From positions 111,874-175,873 of the forward strand of contig NZ_FNPW01000009.1 in assembly GCF_900107395.1 (NCBI RefSeq): a stretch of DNA of 64,000 nucleotides, read 5' to 3'. Each line of letters begins with the position of its first letter. The first letter of the stretch is position 1. Of this stretch, positions 43,729 to 51,594 are shown one piece after another. The DNA is from Pseudomonas sp. NFIX28. GTDB lineage: Bacteria; Pseudomonadota; Gammaproteobacteria; Pseudomonadales; Pseudomonadaceae. Under the pieces are notes generated by a model, which made no database searches, was not told where the DNA came from, and saw only the letters and a program-made list of their open reading frames with translations. A program made the translations under genes and the position numbers.

Positions 43729-45147
43729 TTAGAGAATGTTGAACGGGATGGTGGTGACCAGGCGGAATTCGTTGATGCTGCCGTCGGCCTGGTTTTCGCT
43801 GGCGCGGTGGGCAGTGTAGGTTGCCCGGATCGCGGTCGCTTTCAGCGGGCCGCTCTGGACCGCATACGAAGCACCGATGCCGTATTCGTAGTGATGTTCG
43901 CCGTCCATTCCCTTCACGCTATCGTAGGCGCCGCCCTTGTAGTGGGTGCCGTCGATACCCCAGCCACGGGCCTGGTAGATGTTGAACTTCAGGCCTGGCA
44001 CACCGTATTCGGCCATGTTCAGGCCGTAGGCGATCTGGAAGGACTTCTCGTTCGGACCGTTGAAGTCCGAGAGCAGGGAGTTGGCCAGGTAGATGCCGTT
44101 GGTCTCGTGCAGGTAGTCGAAGTACTCGTTACCGTTGATTTCCTGGTAGGAGAAGGTCAGGCCGTGGGCCTGGTGGGTCAAGCCCAGCGACAGCGAGTAG
44201 GTGTCGTTGTCGATTTCGCCCATTTTGGCTTTGCCTTCGTCCACGGTCTTGTAGTAGTTCAGACCGGTGGTCAGGCTCAGTACCTGGCTGTCGCCCAGCT
44301 CATGGGTAGCGCCGAAGTAGTACTGTTTCCAGATGTCTTCTGCCTGGGTTGCCCAAAGGCTGGTTTTCAGGCTGGCGAACGGCTGGTAAGAGACGCCGAG
44401 GGTGTTTACGTGGTCAACCTCGATAAGCGTATCGGTGTATTCGCTACGGAATTTGCTGAGGCTTTGTTCGGAACGTGGCGATACCCGGTCAAAGGTTGCA
44501 ACGTCGAAGCTCAGGTTGTTCAGTTCTTCGCTGTGGATCGAAACCCCTTGGAAGCTCGAAGGCAGCGCACGGTTGCCGATGACATCGACCTGCGGGCTGC
44601 TGAAGTTCTGGCGACCGGCAGTCAGGGTGGTGTTGGAGATGCGTGCCTTGATATTGGCCAGGCCCAGTTTGGTCCACTGGCCCTCGGCATCGCCACCGTC
44701 GTTGGTCAGGGTGCGGTTGTTGCCGCGGCCGCCAATGCCTGGAATGGGGGCGCCGCCGTTGCCAGAGGCAAGATTCTCGCGGTCACGCTCAAGGGCAATC
44801 GCATTGTACGCGGCCACTTCGGTGCTGATACCGACGGTGCCTTCGGTGAAGCCCGAGTTGTACTTGAGGATGGTGCCTTGAACCCAGTTGATACGACGAT
44901 CGGTGTCGTGCAACGAGCCGTTTTTGTTGTAGCGAAACTTGCTACCGCGTTTCAGTTGTTCGTTGGCGTACCAGTTACGGGTGCTGCCTGTGATGGATTG
45001 ACCTTCGATAAAGCCGGTGGCCTCAGACTGAGCGTTGGCGGTATTGACGGTTACCGGGGTGAACGCCTGGCTTTGGGACTCCGCATGGGCCATGGCCGTG
45101 ATACTGCTGATGGCCATGGCCAGTAACGCGGTGTTGCTCGGTTTCAT
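43729..45147 (-). CDS. opdP: OprD-family outer-membrane porin, peptide-type
   Basis: 472 residues from ATG 45147, preceded by AGGAGC; 25 upstream in-frame codons are discarded. Signal peptide MKPSNTALLAMAISSITAMA, cleavage near AHA-ES. OprD hallmarks: GFIEGQSITGSTRNWYANE, then RINWVQGTILKYNSGFTEGT, AGRQNFSSPQVDVIGNRALP, SFQGVSIHSEELNNLSFDVA and the C-terminal FRLVTTIPFNIL. The barrel should admit small peptides or amino acids. Position inside the dppA-opd-dppA-dppBCDF cluster equals PA4501 (OpdP/OpdD, glycine-glutamate porin). Confidence 0.93.
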   Translation of the reverse strand: MKPSNTALLAMAISSITAMAHAESQSQAFTPVTVNTANAQSEATGFIEGQSITGSTRNWYANEQLKRGSKFRYNKNGSLHDTDRRINWVQGTILKYNSGFTEGTVGISTEVAAYNAIALERDRENLASGNGGAPIPGIGGRGNNRTLTNDGGDAEGQWTKLGLANIKARISNTTLTAGRQNFSSPQVDVIGNRALPSSFQGVSIHSEELNNLSFDVATFDRVSPRSEQSLSKFRSEYTDTLIEVDHVNTLGVSYQPFASLKTSLWATQAEDIWKQYYFGATHELGDSQVLSLTTGLNYYKTVDEGKAKMGEIDNDTYSLSLGLTHQAHGLTFSYQEINGNEYFDYLHETNGIYLANSLLSDFNGPNEKSFQIAYGLNMAEYGVPGLKFNIYQARGWGIDGTHYKGGAYDSVKGMDGEHHYEYGIGASYAVQSGPLKATAIRATYTAHRASENQADGSINEFRLVTTIPFNIL

Positions 45148-45231
45148 GGGATGAAGCTCCTTTGTTTTCTTTATTTTTATGCCGGCCTTTTTAGGTTGAC
45201 CGGCTATTGGTTTACAGCCCATTCAGGCATC

Positions 45232-45243
45232 GCAAACGTTTGC
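45232..45243 (-). promoter_or_regulatory. LacI-family-type palindrome upstream of opdP
   Basis: GCAAACGTTTGC, perfect 12-bp palindrome with the central CG typical of LacI/GalR operators, 84 bp before the opdP start. A 9-bp hairpin TGGGGGCGA/TCGCCCCCA (45283-45303) lies between it and the upstream dppA stop. Confidence 0.5.
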
Positions 45244-45320
45244 ATGAGGTCGGATCACCGAATTCAGGCAACAGGTTTGCGTTGGGGGCGAATATCGCCC
45301 CCAGCGGCCTGGTTAATCAT

Positions 45321-46922
45321 TTATTGGTCGACGCTGACGCCCGAGAACACGTTGCGGCCGAAGGGGCTGACCTTGAAGCCTTCGACTTTGGCGCTCAACG
45401 GCTGGTTGACCGTCGAGTGGGCGACAGGGGTGATCGGCACCTGCTGCTTGAGCAACTGCTGGGCCTGTTGGTAGAGCACCGTGCGCTGTTCGCGATCGGT
45501 GACGATCTTGGCCTGCTTGATCAGCTTGTCGTATTGCGGGTCGCACCACATGGAGTAGTTATTGCCGCCGATGGCGTCGCAGCTGTACAGGGTGCCGAGC
45601 CAGTTGTCCGGGTCACCGTTGTCGCCGGTCCAGCCGATCAGGCTGATGTCGTGCTCGCCATTCTTGGTGCGCTTGATGTACTCGCCCCATTCGTAGCTGA
45701 CGATCTTCACTTTCAGGCCGATCTTGCCCCAGTCGGACTGGAGCATTTCGGCCATCAGCTTGGCGTTGGGGTTGTAGGGGCGTTGCACGGGCATGGCCCA
45801 CAGGGTGATTTCCGTGCCTTCCTTGACCCCGGCGGCCTTGAGCAGCTCACGGGCCTTTTCCGGGTTGTAGGCGGCGTCCTTGATGCTGCTGTCGTAGGAC
45901 CACTGGGTGGGAGGCATGGCGTTGACCGCCAACTGGCCTGCGCCCTGGTACACGGCATTGAGGATGCCCTGCTTGTTCACCGCCATGTCCAGCGCCTGGC
46001 GCACTTCGAGCTGGTCGAAGGGCTTGTGGCGCACGTTGTAGGCGATGTAGCCGAGGTTGAAGCCGGGCTTTTCGATCAGTTGCAGCTTCGGGTCTTTTTT
46101 CAGCGCGTCGACGTCGGCCGGCCGCGGGTGCAGGGTGACCTGGCATTCGCCGGCCTTGAGTTTCTGCACGCGCACCGAGGCATCGGTATTGATGGCGAAA
46201 ATCAGCTGGTCGAGCTTGACCCGGCTTGGGTCCCAGTACTGCTTGTTGGCGATGTAGCGAATGTTCGAGTCTTTCTGGTAGCTCTTGAACACGAACGGCC
46301 CGGTGCCGATCGGCTTCTGGTTGATGTCGCTGGGCTTGCCGGCCTTGAGCAACTGGTCGGCATATTCGGCCGAGAGAATCGCCGCGAAGCTCATGGCGAT
46401 GTTCTGGATGAACGCCGCATCCACCGAGTTCAGGGTCATCACCACGGTCAACGGCCCGGTCTTCTCGACCTTGGCGATGTTCTTGTTCAGGCTCATCCCG
46501 TTGAAGTAGGGAAACTCGGTGGGGTAGGCCTTGCGGAAGGGCTGCTCGGGATCGAGCATGCGGTTGAAGGTGAAGAGCACGTCGTCGGCGTTGAAATCAC
46601 GCGTTGGCTTGAAATACGGCGTGGTGTGGAACTTCACCCCTTCGCGCAGGTGGAAGGTGTATTGCAGGCCGTCCGCGGAAATATCCCAACGGGTGGCCAG
46701 GCCAGGCACCACATTGGTAGCGCCTTTTTCGAACTCCGCCAGGCGGTTGTACAGCGGCTCTGCCGCGTCGTTGTCGGTGGCGGTGGTGTATTGCGCGGTG
46801 TCGAAACCGGCCGGGCTGCCTTCGGAGCAGAACACCAGGCTGTTGCTGGCCGCCAGGCTGGCGGAGGTTGCGGCCAAGAGTCCGGTGCCCAGCAGGGCGG
46901 ATAAAACCAGGGAATGACGCAT
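45321..46922 (-). CDS. dppA: Dipeptide-binding protein DppA paralogue
   Basis: 533 residues, ATG 46922 with AGGGAT upstream. Signal peptide MRHSLVLSALLGTGLLAATS, cleavage near LAA-SN. SBP_bac_5 features: LVFCSEGSPAGFDTAQYTTA, YNRLAEFEKGATNVVPGLAT, RPIGTGPFVFKSYQKDSNI-like region and TGDNGDPDNWLGTLYSCDAI. It is about three quarters identical by eye to the next paralogue (47229-48854), suggesting duplication. By order it equals P. aeruginosa dppA3. Confidence 0.92.
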   Translation of the reverse strand: MRHSLVLSALLGTGLLAATSASLAASNSLVFCSEGSPAGFDTAQYTTATDNDAAEPLYNRLAEFEKGATNVVPGLATRWDISADGLQYTFHLREGVKFHTTPYFKPTRDFNADDVLFTFNRMLDPEQPFRKAYPTEFPYFNGMSLNKNIAKVEKTGPLTVVMTLNSVDAAFIQNIAMSFAAILSAEYADQLLKAGKPSDINQKPIGTGPFVFKSYQKDSNIRYIANKQYWDPSRVKLDQLIFAINTDASVRVQKLKAGECQVTLHPRPADVDALKKDPKLQLIEKPGFNLGYIAYNVRHKPFDQLEVRQALDMAVNKQGILNAVYQGAGQLAVNAMPPTQWSYDSSIKDAAYNPEKARELLKAAGVKEGTEITLWAMPVQRPYNPNAKLMAEMLQSDWGKIGLKVKIVSYEWGEYIKRTKNGEHDISLIGWTGDNGDPDNWLGTLYSCDAIGGNNYSMWCDPQYDKLIKQAKIVTDREQRTVLYQQAQQLLKQQVPITPVAHSTVNQPLSAKVEGFKVSPFGRNVFSGVSVDQ

Positions 46923-47228
46923 GACGATCCCTCTTGTCTTTTATTGTTTTGATCGATGAACAGCCGTCTCATCCGGAGGCGGTCAGGTCATTGATCCCAA
47001 GTCCTTGCTTGCAGCAAATGCCGGGGCAACGAATGCACCACTCCCTGTTTCGACGGTAAAAGCTGCCGCATGGGTAGTAAATGCATACGAGCCTGAAAGA
47101 CATGTAGGGAACTTCCGAAATGTCCGTACTCACCGCGATGGGGCGCAGCAAAAGAAGGGCGTTCGGTTTCCGGCAGTCCTGGCGGGTAAGGCACTGGCGA
47201 CGTCAACCGACGTCGCCAGTGCAGACCT
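46923..47228. other. Gap between two dppA paralogues (306 bp) with a terminator-like hairpin
   Basis: A perfect 13-bp stem GCACTGGCGACGT/ACGTCGCCAGTGC (47191-47222) stands 6 bases after the upstream gene's stop; there is no U-tract on the minus strand. The rest should include the promoter or leader of the downstream dppA; no site was recognised. Confidence 0.55.
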
Positions 47229-48854
47229 TTATTTGCTAATGCTGACGCCGTAGAAGGAGTTCAGGCCAAAGGGGCTGATCTTGAAATCCTGGACATTGGC
47301 GCGCATGGGTTGGAACACCGTCGAGTGCGCGATAGGTGTCATCGGGACCTGGTCTTTGAGGAGATGTTGCGCCTGCTTGTACAGCTCGGTGCGTTTAGCC
47401 ACGTCCGGGGTGGCCTTGGCTTGTTTGATCAGTGCGTCGTAAGGTTTGTCGCACCATTTGGAGAAGTTGTTGCCGTTCATGGCGTCGCAGCCGAACAGGG
47501 TGCCGAGCCAGTTGTCCGGGTCACCATTGTCGCCGCTCCAGCCGATGATCATCGCCTGGTTCTCGCCGCCCTTGGAGCGCTTGATGTATTCGCCCCATTC
47601 GTAGCTGACGATATTGACCTTGAGGCCGATCTTGGCCCAGTCGGACTGCAGCATTTCAGCCATCAGCTTGGCGTTCGGGTTGTACGGACGCTGCACGGGC
47701 ATGGCCCACAGGGTGATCTGCGTGCCTTCCTTGATGCCGGCTTCCTTGAGCAGCGCCTTGGCTTTCTCAGGGTCGTACTTGGCATCCTTGATGGTGTCGT
47801 CATAGGACCATTGGGTCGGTGGCATGGCGTTGACCGCCAGTTGGCCGGCGCCCTGGTACACCGAGTCGATGATCTGCTGCTTGTTCACTGCCATGTCCAG
47901 CGCCTGACGGACCTTGAGGTCGGCCAGCGGGTTGGCGTCGGTACGGCCCTTGAGCACCGGCATCACGTTGTAGGCGATGTAGCCCAGGTTGAAGCCGGCC
48001 TGTTGCGGCAGCTTGAGGCTCTTGTCCTCGCCCAGGGCCTTGAGGTCGGCCGGGCGTGGGAACAGGGTGACCTGGCATTCGTTCTTTTTCAGCTTCTGGA
48101 TGCGCACCGACGGGTCGGTGGTGATGGCGAAGATCAGGTTGTCGATCTTCACGTCTTCAGGCTTCCAGTATTCCTTGTTGCCGGTGTAACGGATGTTGGA
48201 GTCTTTCTGGTAGCTCTTGAACACGAACGGGCCAGTGCCGATCGGCTTCTGGTTGATGTCGCCCGGCTTGCCTTCCTTGAGCAGCTGGTCGGCGTACTCG
48301 GCGGACTGGATGGAGGCAAAGCTCATTGCCAGGTTCTGGATGAACGCGGCGTCTACGGTTTTCAGGGTGAACTTGACGGTCTTGTCGTCGACTTTCTCGA
48401 CCTTGGTGATGTTGGTGTCCATCCCCATGTCGGTGAAGTAAGGGAATTCGGTGGGGTACGCCTTGCGGAACGGCATGTCCTTGTCGAGCATGCGGTTGAA
48501 CGTGAAGAGCACGTCGTCGGCGTTGAAGTCACGAGTCGGCTTGAAGTACGGCGTGGTGTGGAACTTCACTCCATCGCGCAGATGGAAGGTGTAGGTCAGG
48601 CCATCGTCGGAAATGTCCCAACTGGTCGCCAGGCCAGGAACGACGGCGGTGCCGCCACGCTCGAACTGGCTGAGACGGTTGAACATGGTTTCTGCTGAGG
48701 CGTCGAAGTCGGTTCCGGTGGTGTACTGGCCTGGGTCGAAACCGGCCGGGCTCCCTTCGGAGCAGAACACCAGGTTAGTCGCCGCTTGGGCGAAGGGTGC
48801 GCTGGCGAGCAAGCCGGCGCTGACTAAAAGCGGAATGACTGCTTGTTTGAACAT
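47229..48854 (-). CDS. dppA: Dipeptide-binding protein DppA paralogue nearest psdR
   Basis: 541 residues from ATG 48854, preceded by GAGG. Signal peptide MFKQAVIPLLVSAGLLASAP, cleavage near AQA-AT. SBP_bac_5: LVFCSEGSPAGFDPGQYTTG, FNRLSQFERGGTAVVPGLAT, GTGPFVFKSYQKDSNIRYTG, LWAMPVQRPYNPNAKLMAEM, SGDNGDPDNWLGTLFGCDAM. The block ALDMAVNKQ...YQGAGQLAVNAMPPTQWSYD is shared with the neighbouring paralogue. It is followed by a hairpin, so it may be the major product of its transcript. Confidence 0.92.
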   Translation of the reverse strand: MFKQAVIPLLVSAGLLASAPFAQAATNLVFCSEGSPAGFDPGQYTTGTDFDASAETMFNRLSQFERGGTAVVPGLATSWDISDDGLTYTFHLRDGVKFHTTPYFKPTRDFNADDVLFTFNRMLDKDMPFRKAYPTEFPYFTDMGMDTNITKVEKVDDKTVKFTLKTVDAAFIQNLAMSFASIQSAEYADQLLKEGKPGDINQKPIGTGPFVFKSYQKDSNIRYTGNKEYWKPEDVKIDNLIFAITTDPSVRIQKLKKNECQVTLFPRPADLKALGEDKSLKLPQQAGFNLGYIAYNVMPVLKGRTDANPLADLKVRQALDMAVNKQQIIDSVYQGAGQLAVNAMPPTQWSYDDTIKDAKYDPEKAKALLKEAGIKEGTQITLWAMPVQRPYNPNAKLMAEMLQSDWAKIGLKVNIVSYEWGEYIKRSKGGENQAMIIGWSGDNGDPDNWLGTLFGCDAMNGNNFSKWCDKPYDALIKQAKATPDVAKRTELYKQAQHLLKDQVPMTPIAHSTVFQPMRANVQDFKISPFGLNSFYGVSISK

Positions 48855-48967
48855 GGTTGCCTCATGATTTGTTGTCATTTTTGGTGTTGAGGGCGACCTT
48901 ATGAGTCGACCCGCCGATACTTATGCAGGCCCCATACCCAATGCAAGATGCGGGACCGTCACAAGTA

Positions 48968-49405
48968 TCAAGGAGTGGAACGAACGTACAGGAATGACGC
49001 ATTTGTATAAATATTGATGCATTTGATCGTGTGCGCCGGTTTTTTCTGGTGCATCTGCCGCCTTCTTGCGGGGCAGCCAGAGCGGGTCGTGCTTGCGTTT
49101 GGTGCGTTGTCGGGGCGAGTGTCGGCCGGCTTCTGATTGAGCCACTGGGCCTTGCCTGCCTGGCGCAAATGTTTGGCGCATTTGACTGACCGGATGAAGT
49201 CGGACGGTTGGCTGGGGGAGGCCGTGGAGAACGGATGCCCGGGACTTTGCAGGCGATGGCGGGTGAACAGCGCATCGTCGGCGGCATTGGAATTGTGGCT
49301 CGCAGTGAGGTTGTCACTGTGGAGGTTGCCGGTGGCGTGTGACATCGGGATGCCGAGGATCAGCCCCGCTGTCTGCCAAACCTGGAGCAGAAAGGTCTTA
49401 CGCAT
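48968..49405 (-). CDS. Possible small secreted protein between psdR and dppA
   Basis: 145 residues. ATG 49405 follows GAGGTTTGC (good spacing) and opens a plausible signal peptide (MRKTFLLQVWQTAGLILGIP, then MSHA). Third codon positions are mostly G or C for the first 110 codons, as in real genes here; the last 30 codons are A-rich and look less natural, so the gene may be truncated or frameshifted. The mature part is basic, Asn/Ser/Pro-rich and has no recognised domain. Two overlapping minus-strand frames exist. In P. aeruginosa a metallo-dipeptidase gene lies in this neighbourhood; this is not its homologue. Confidence 0.45.
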   Translation of the reverse strand: MRKTFLLQVWQTAGLILGIPMSHATGNLHSDNLTASHNSNAADDALFTRHRLQSPGHPFSTASPSQPSDFIRSVKCAKHLRQAGKAQWLNQKPADTRPDNAPNASTTRSGCPARRRQMHQKKPAHTIKCINIYTNASFLYVRSTP

Positions 49406-49568
49406 GCAAACCTCATTTTTTCTTTTTTTAGGGCGTATCTGAGGATTGGCCTTGTGGGCCGGGCCGGGGCAACTTGCCCTTCTATGGGGAGTGGATGCGG
49501 CCCCCATGAACCCTGTGCGGCGACGGCGATCGCTTGTTGTGTAGTTGATTGACGATTCGCCGATGCCG

Positions 49569-49608
49569 AAATTAAGTCATGCTGAAATTGTGGTCAACGA
49601 AAATTAAG
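49569..49608 (-). promoter_or_regulatory. Candidate promoter/operator region for the leftward dpp genes
   Basis: On the minus strand TTGACC (49592-49597) could be a -35; the -10 about 17 bases on (TAATTT) is weak. Direct repeats AATTAAG at 49570-49576 and 49602-49608 are 32 bp apart, three helical turns. The block is AT-rich compared with its surroundings. Confidence 0.3.
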
Positions 49609-49674
49609 CGTGACTAACATTTCTCTTGCGCACCGGGTGTCTGCAAGGTTGCGCAGGCGGCCATGGGGCCGGAT

Positions 49675-50238
49675 TCAGGTCGCTGAATGGTCGTCGAACA
49701 GGCCCATGGTCGTGACGGTCAATACTTCTGCCGGGCTGTTGCCGGCGTTAGCCAGGTTGTGAGGTTTGGTCGAGTCGAAATGTACCGAATCGCCGGGGTC
49801 GAGGGGATACTGGCGCCCCTCGATGGTGTAGACGATCTGCCCCGAAAGAACGTAGGAAAACTCGGCGCCATCATGGGAAATCAGTTCCGACTGGTAGCCC
49901 ACCGGTATGTTCATCTTCACCGCGTTGATCAGGTTGCCGGGAAAGGAACTGGACAGCCGCTCGTAGGCCAGGGGCTGGCCTTCGATGGTGTAGCGCACCC
50001 GCTTGCCGTCATGGGAATCGGGTTGTGCCTGGGTCGGCTGGTCGAACAGGGCGTTCAGCGGAACGTTCAGGGACTTGGCAATGTTGACCAGGGAGGAGAT
50101 CGAAACGCCGGTGAGATTGCGTTCCGCTTGGGAGAGGAAACTGGCGGTCAGACCGGATTCGCTGGCAATCTGGCGCAGGGTTTTCTTGGCGGCGCGGCGA
50201 TAGCGACGCAGGCGTTCGCCGATGCGGTCTGCGGTCAT
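49675..50238 (-). CDS. psdR: XRE-cupin transcriptional regulator of peptide uptake
   Basis: 187 residues, ATG 50238. N-terminal HTH_3 (residues 8-62: IGERLRRYRRAAKKTLRQIA, SESGLTASFLSQAERNLTGV, SISSLVNIAKSLNVPLNALF) and C-terminal cupin (about 112-180: YQSELISHDGAEFSYVLSGQ, LDPGDSVHFDSTKPHNLANA). PsdR in P. aeruginosa (PA4499) represses the dpp genes and an intracellular dipeptidase. Here it lies upstream of and codirectional with the dppA genes. The cupin ligand is unknown. Confidence 0.9.
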   Translation of the reverse strand: MTADRIGERLRRYRRAAKKTLRQIASESGLTASFLSQAERNLTGVSISSLVNIAKSLNVPLNALFDQPTQAQPDSHDGKRVRYTIEGQPLAYERLSSSFPGNLINAVKMNIPVGYQSELISHDGAEFSYVLSGQIVYTIEGRQYPLDPGDSVHFDSTKPHNLANAGNSPAEVLTVTTMGLFDDHSAT

Positions 50239-50413
50239 TGGAGAGACTCTTATAGGAAAGGCGCAGTATAACGCCGGTGGACGTCATTGACGTTTGCCAG
50301 GCGCAATACCGATGTCGGAACTTTAGCATTACCGACATGGCCGAGCTCACCCCTCCACCCCCCAAAAAGCACGAGCCCCTCAGGCCGGGTGAAAGAGTGG
50401 GTAGCAAAAAAAA

Positions 50414-50445
50414 GCGGTAACCTCATTTGTGCTGGAGGTTACCGC
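50414..50445 (-). terminator. Terminator of the SIMPL-domain gene
   Basis: Stem GCGGTAACCTC/GAGGTTACCGC with a 10-base loop; eight A directly left of it give a U8 tract on the minus strand. Confidence 0.9.
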
Positions 50446-50480
50446 CGCTTTCTTTTTGGAGGGGGCTGGTAGGGAAAGCG

Positions 50481-51197
50481 TTACGGCATCAGGACTTCGA
50501 TCGAGCCATCGGCAGTTAGGCTGACCTGGCTGGTGCCGGCTTCGATTTCCGGGGTGACCGGCGCCGCATCCATGCCCGCGGCTTTCATCATCACCGGTCC
50601 GCGCAGATACGGTTGTGGATAACCGTTGCTGTTGAGGTTCAGGTTGACGATCTTGTAGCCCTTGCCGCCCAGCGCCTCGGTGGTCAGCTGCGCGCGCGCC
50701 TTGAAGGCGTCGACTGCTTCCTTGAGCAGCTTGTCTTCGCTGGCCTTGCGGGTCGGGTCGGCGATGGCGAAATCCATGCCGCCCATCTTCAGGTCGGTCA
50801 GCAGTTCGCCGGTGAGCTTGGACAGCGCGGCGAAGTCCGAGCTTTCCAGGCGCAGTTCGGCGCGTTCACGCCAGCCGGTGATTTTCTGGCCCTTGGTGTC
50901 GTAGATCGGGTAACTGTTACGGCTGCCCTGGCGCAAGGTGATGCCCTTGACCTGGCGTGCCTGGCCCAGGGCCTTGTTCATGGTGGTGGTGATTTCTGCG
51001 GCGAGCTTGGCCGGGTCGGCGTTTTGCGACTCGCTGTAGAGGGTGACGATCATCAGGTCGCGCGCCACTTCCTGGCTGACTTCGGCGCGCAGGGAGATCT
51101 GGTTGTAATGAAGCGCATCGGCGGCCAGGGCCGGCAGGCTGGCGAGGGTGCCGACGCTGAGGGCGAGAAGGGCGGCGCTGCGACTGAATGTATGCAT
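50481..51197 (-). CDS. Exported SIMPL-domain (DUF541) protein
   Basis: 238 residues. Signal peptide MHTFSRSAALLALSVGTLAS, cleavage near ALA-AD. SIMPL domain: YNQISLRAEVSQEVARDLMI, KLAAEITTTMNKALGQARQV, SYPIYDTKGQKITGWRERAE, LRLESSDFAALSKLTGELL and the helix AVDAFKARAQLTTEALGGKG. The family is periplasmic; some members protect from oxidative stress, but no activity is proven. PA4495, next to roxSR, is the counterpart. ATG 51197 is followed by a regular signal, so the start is secure. Confidence 0.9.
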   Translation of the reverse strand: MHTFSRSAALLALSVGTLASLPALAADALHYNQISLRAEVSQEVARDLMIVTLYSESQNADPAKLAAEITTTMNKALGQARQVKGITLRQGSRNSYPIYDTKGQKITGWRERAELRLESSDFAALSKLTGELLTDLKMGGMDFAIADPTRKASEDKLLKEAVDAFKARAQLTTEALGGKGYKIVNLNLNSNGYPQPYLRGPVMMKAAGMDAAPVTPEIEAGTSQVSLTADGSIEVLMP

Positions 51198-51594
51198 GAA
51201 AACTCCTTGGGTGCGGTCCGCAGGTGTGGGTTCCGAGCCTGCGTGAAACCATCAGACTCTAGCTTTTATTGTCCGGTTCGGCCCGTTAACAACTTCTATA
51301 CATCTATTACCCAACGCCAACTGCGGGGGCTTCTGTAGCCGCTGGCGAAGCCTGCGCCCGACTGCGCAGCAGGCGTAATCTGTTCTCGAGCCAGACTCTG
51401 AGATGGGATGGCAGCGCTGTGCGCTCTAGCGCGGGCAAGCCTCGCTCCTACAGGCAGGTGGTGTTTTGTAGGCAAGGCTTGCCCGTGATGGGCCATTGGC
51501 CAAAACTGTGGCGGTTTGCCGCAGTTTTGCCTGTCTGGGCCGCTGCTTGGTTATACTCGTCGCGATCCGCCTGGAGCGCTCATCAGGAGAGCTC
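51198..51594. other. Divergent gap before roxS (397 bp) with REP fragments
   Basis: It contains GTAGCCGCTGGCGAAGCCTG (from 51335) and two REP half-sites forming an imperfect hairpin (CGGGCAAGCCTCGCTCCTAC and GTAGGCAAGGCTTGCCCG, about 51430-51487). A -10-like TATACT lies at 51552-51557 with a poor -35. No gene seen. Confidence 0.5.
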
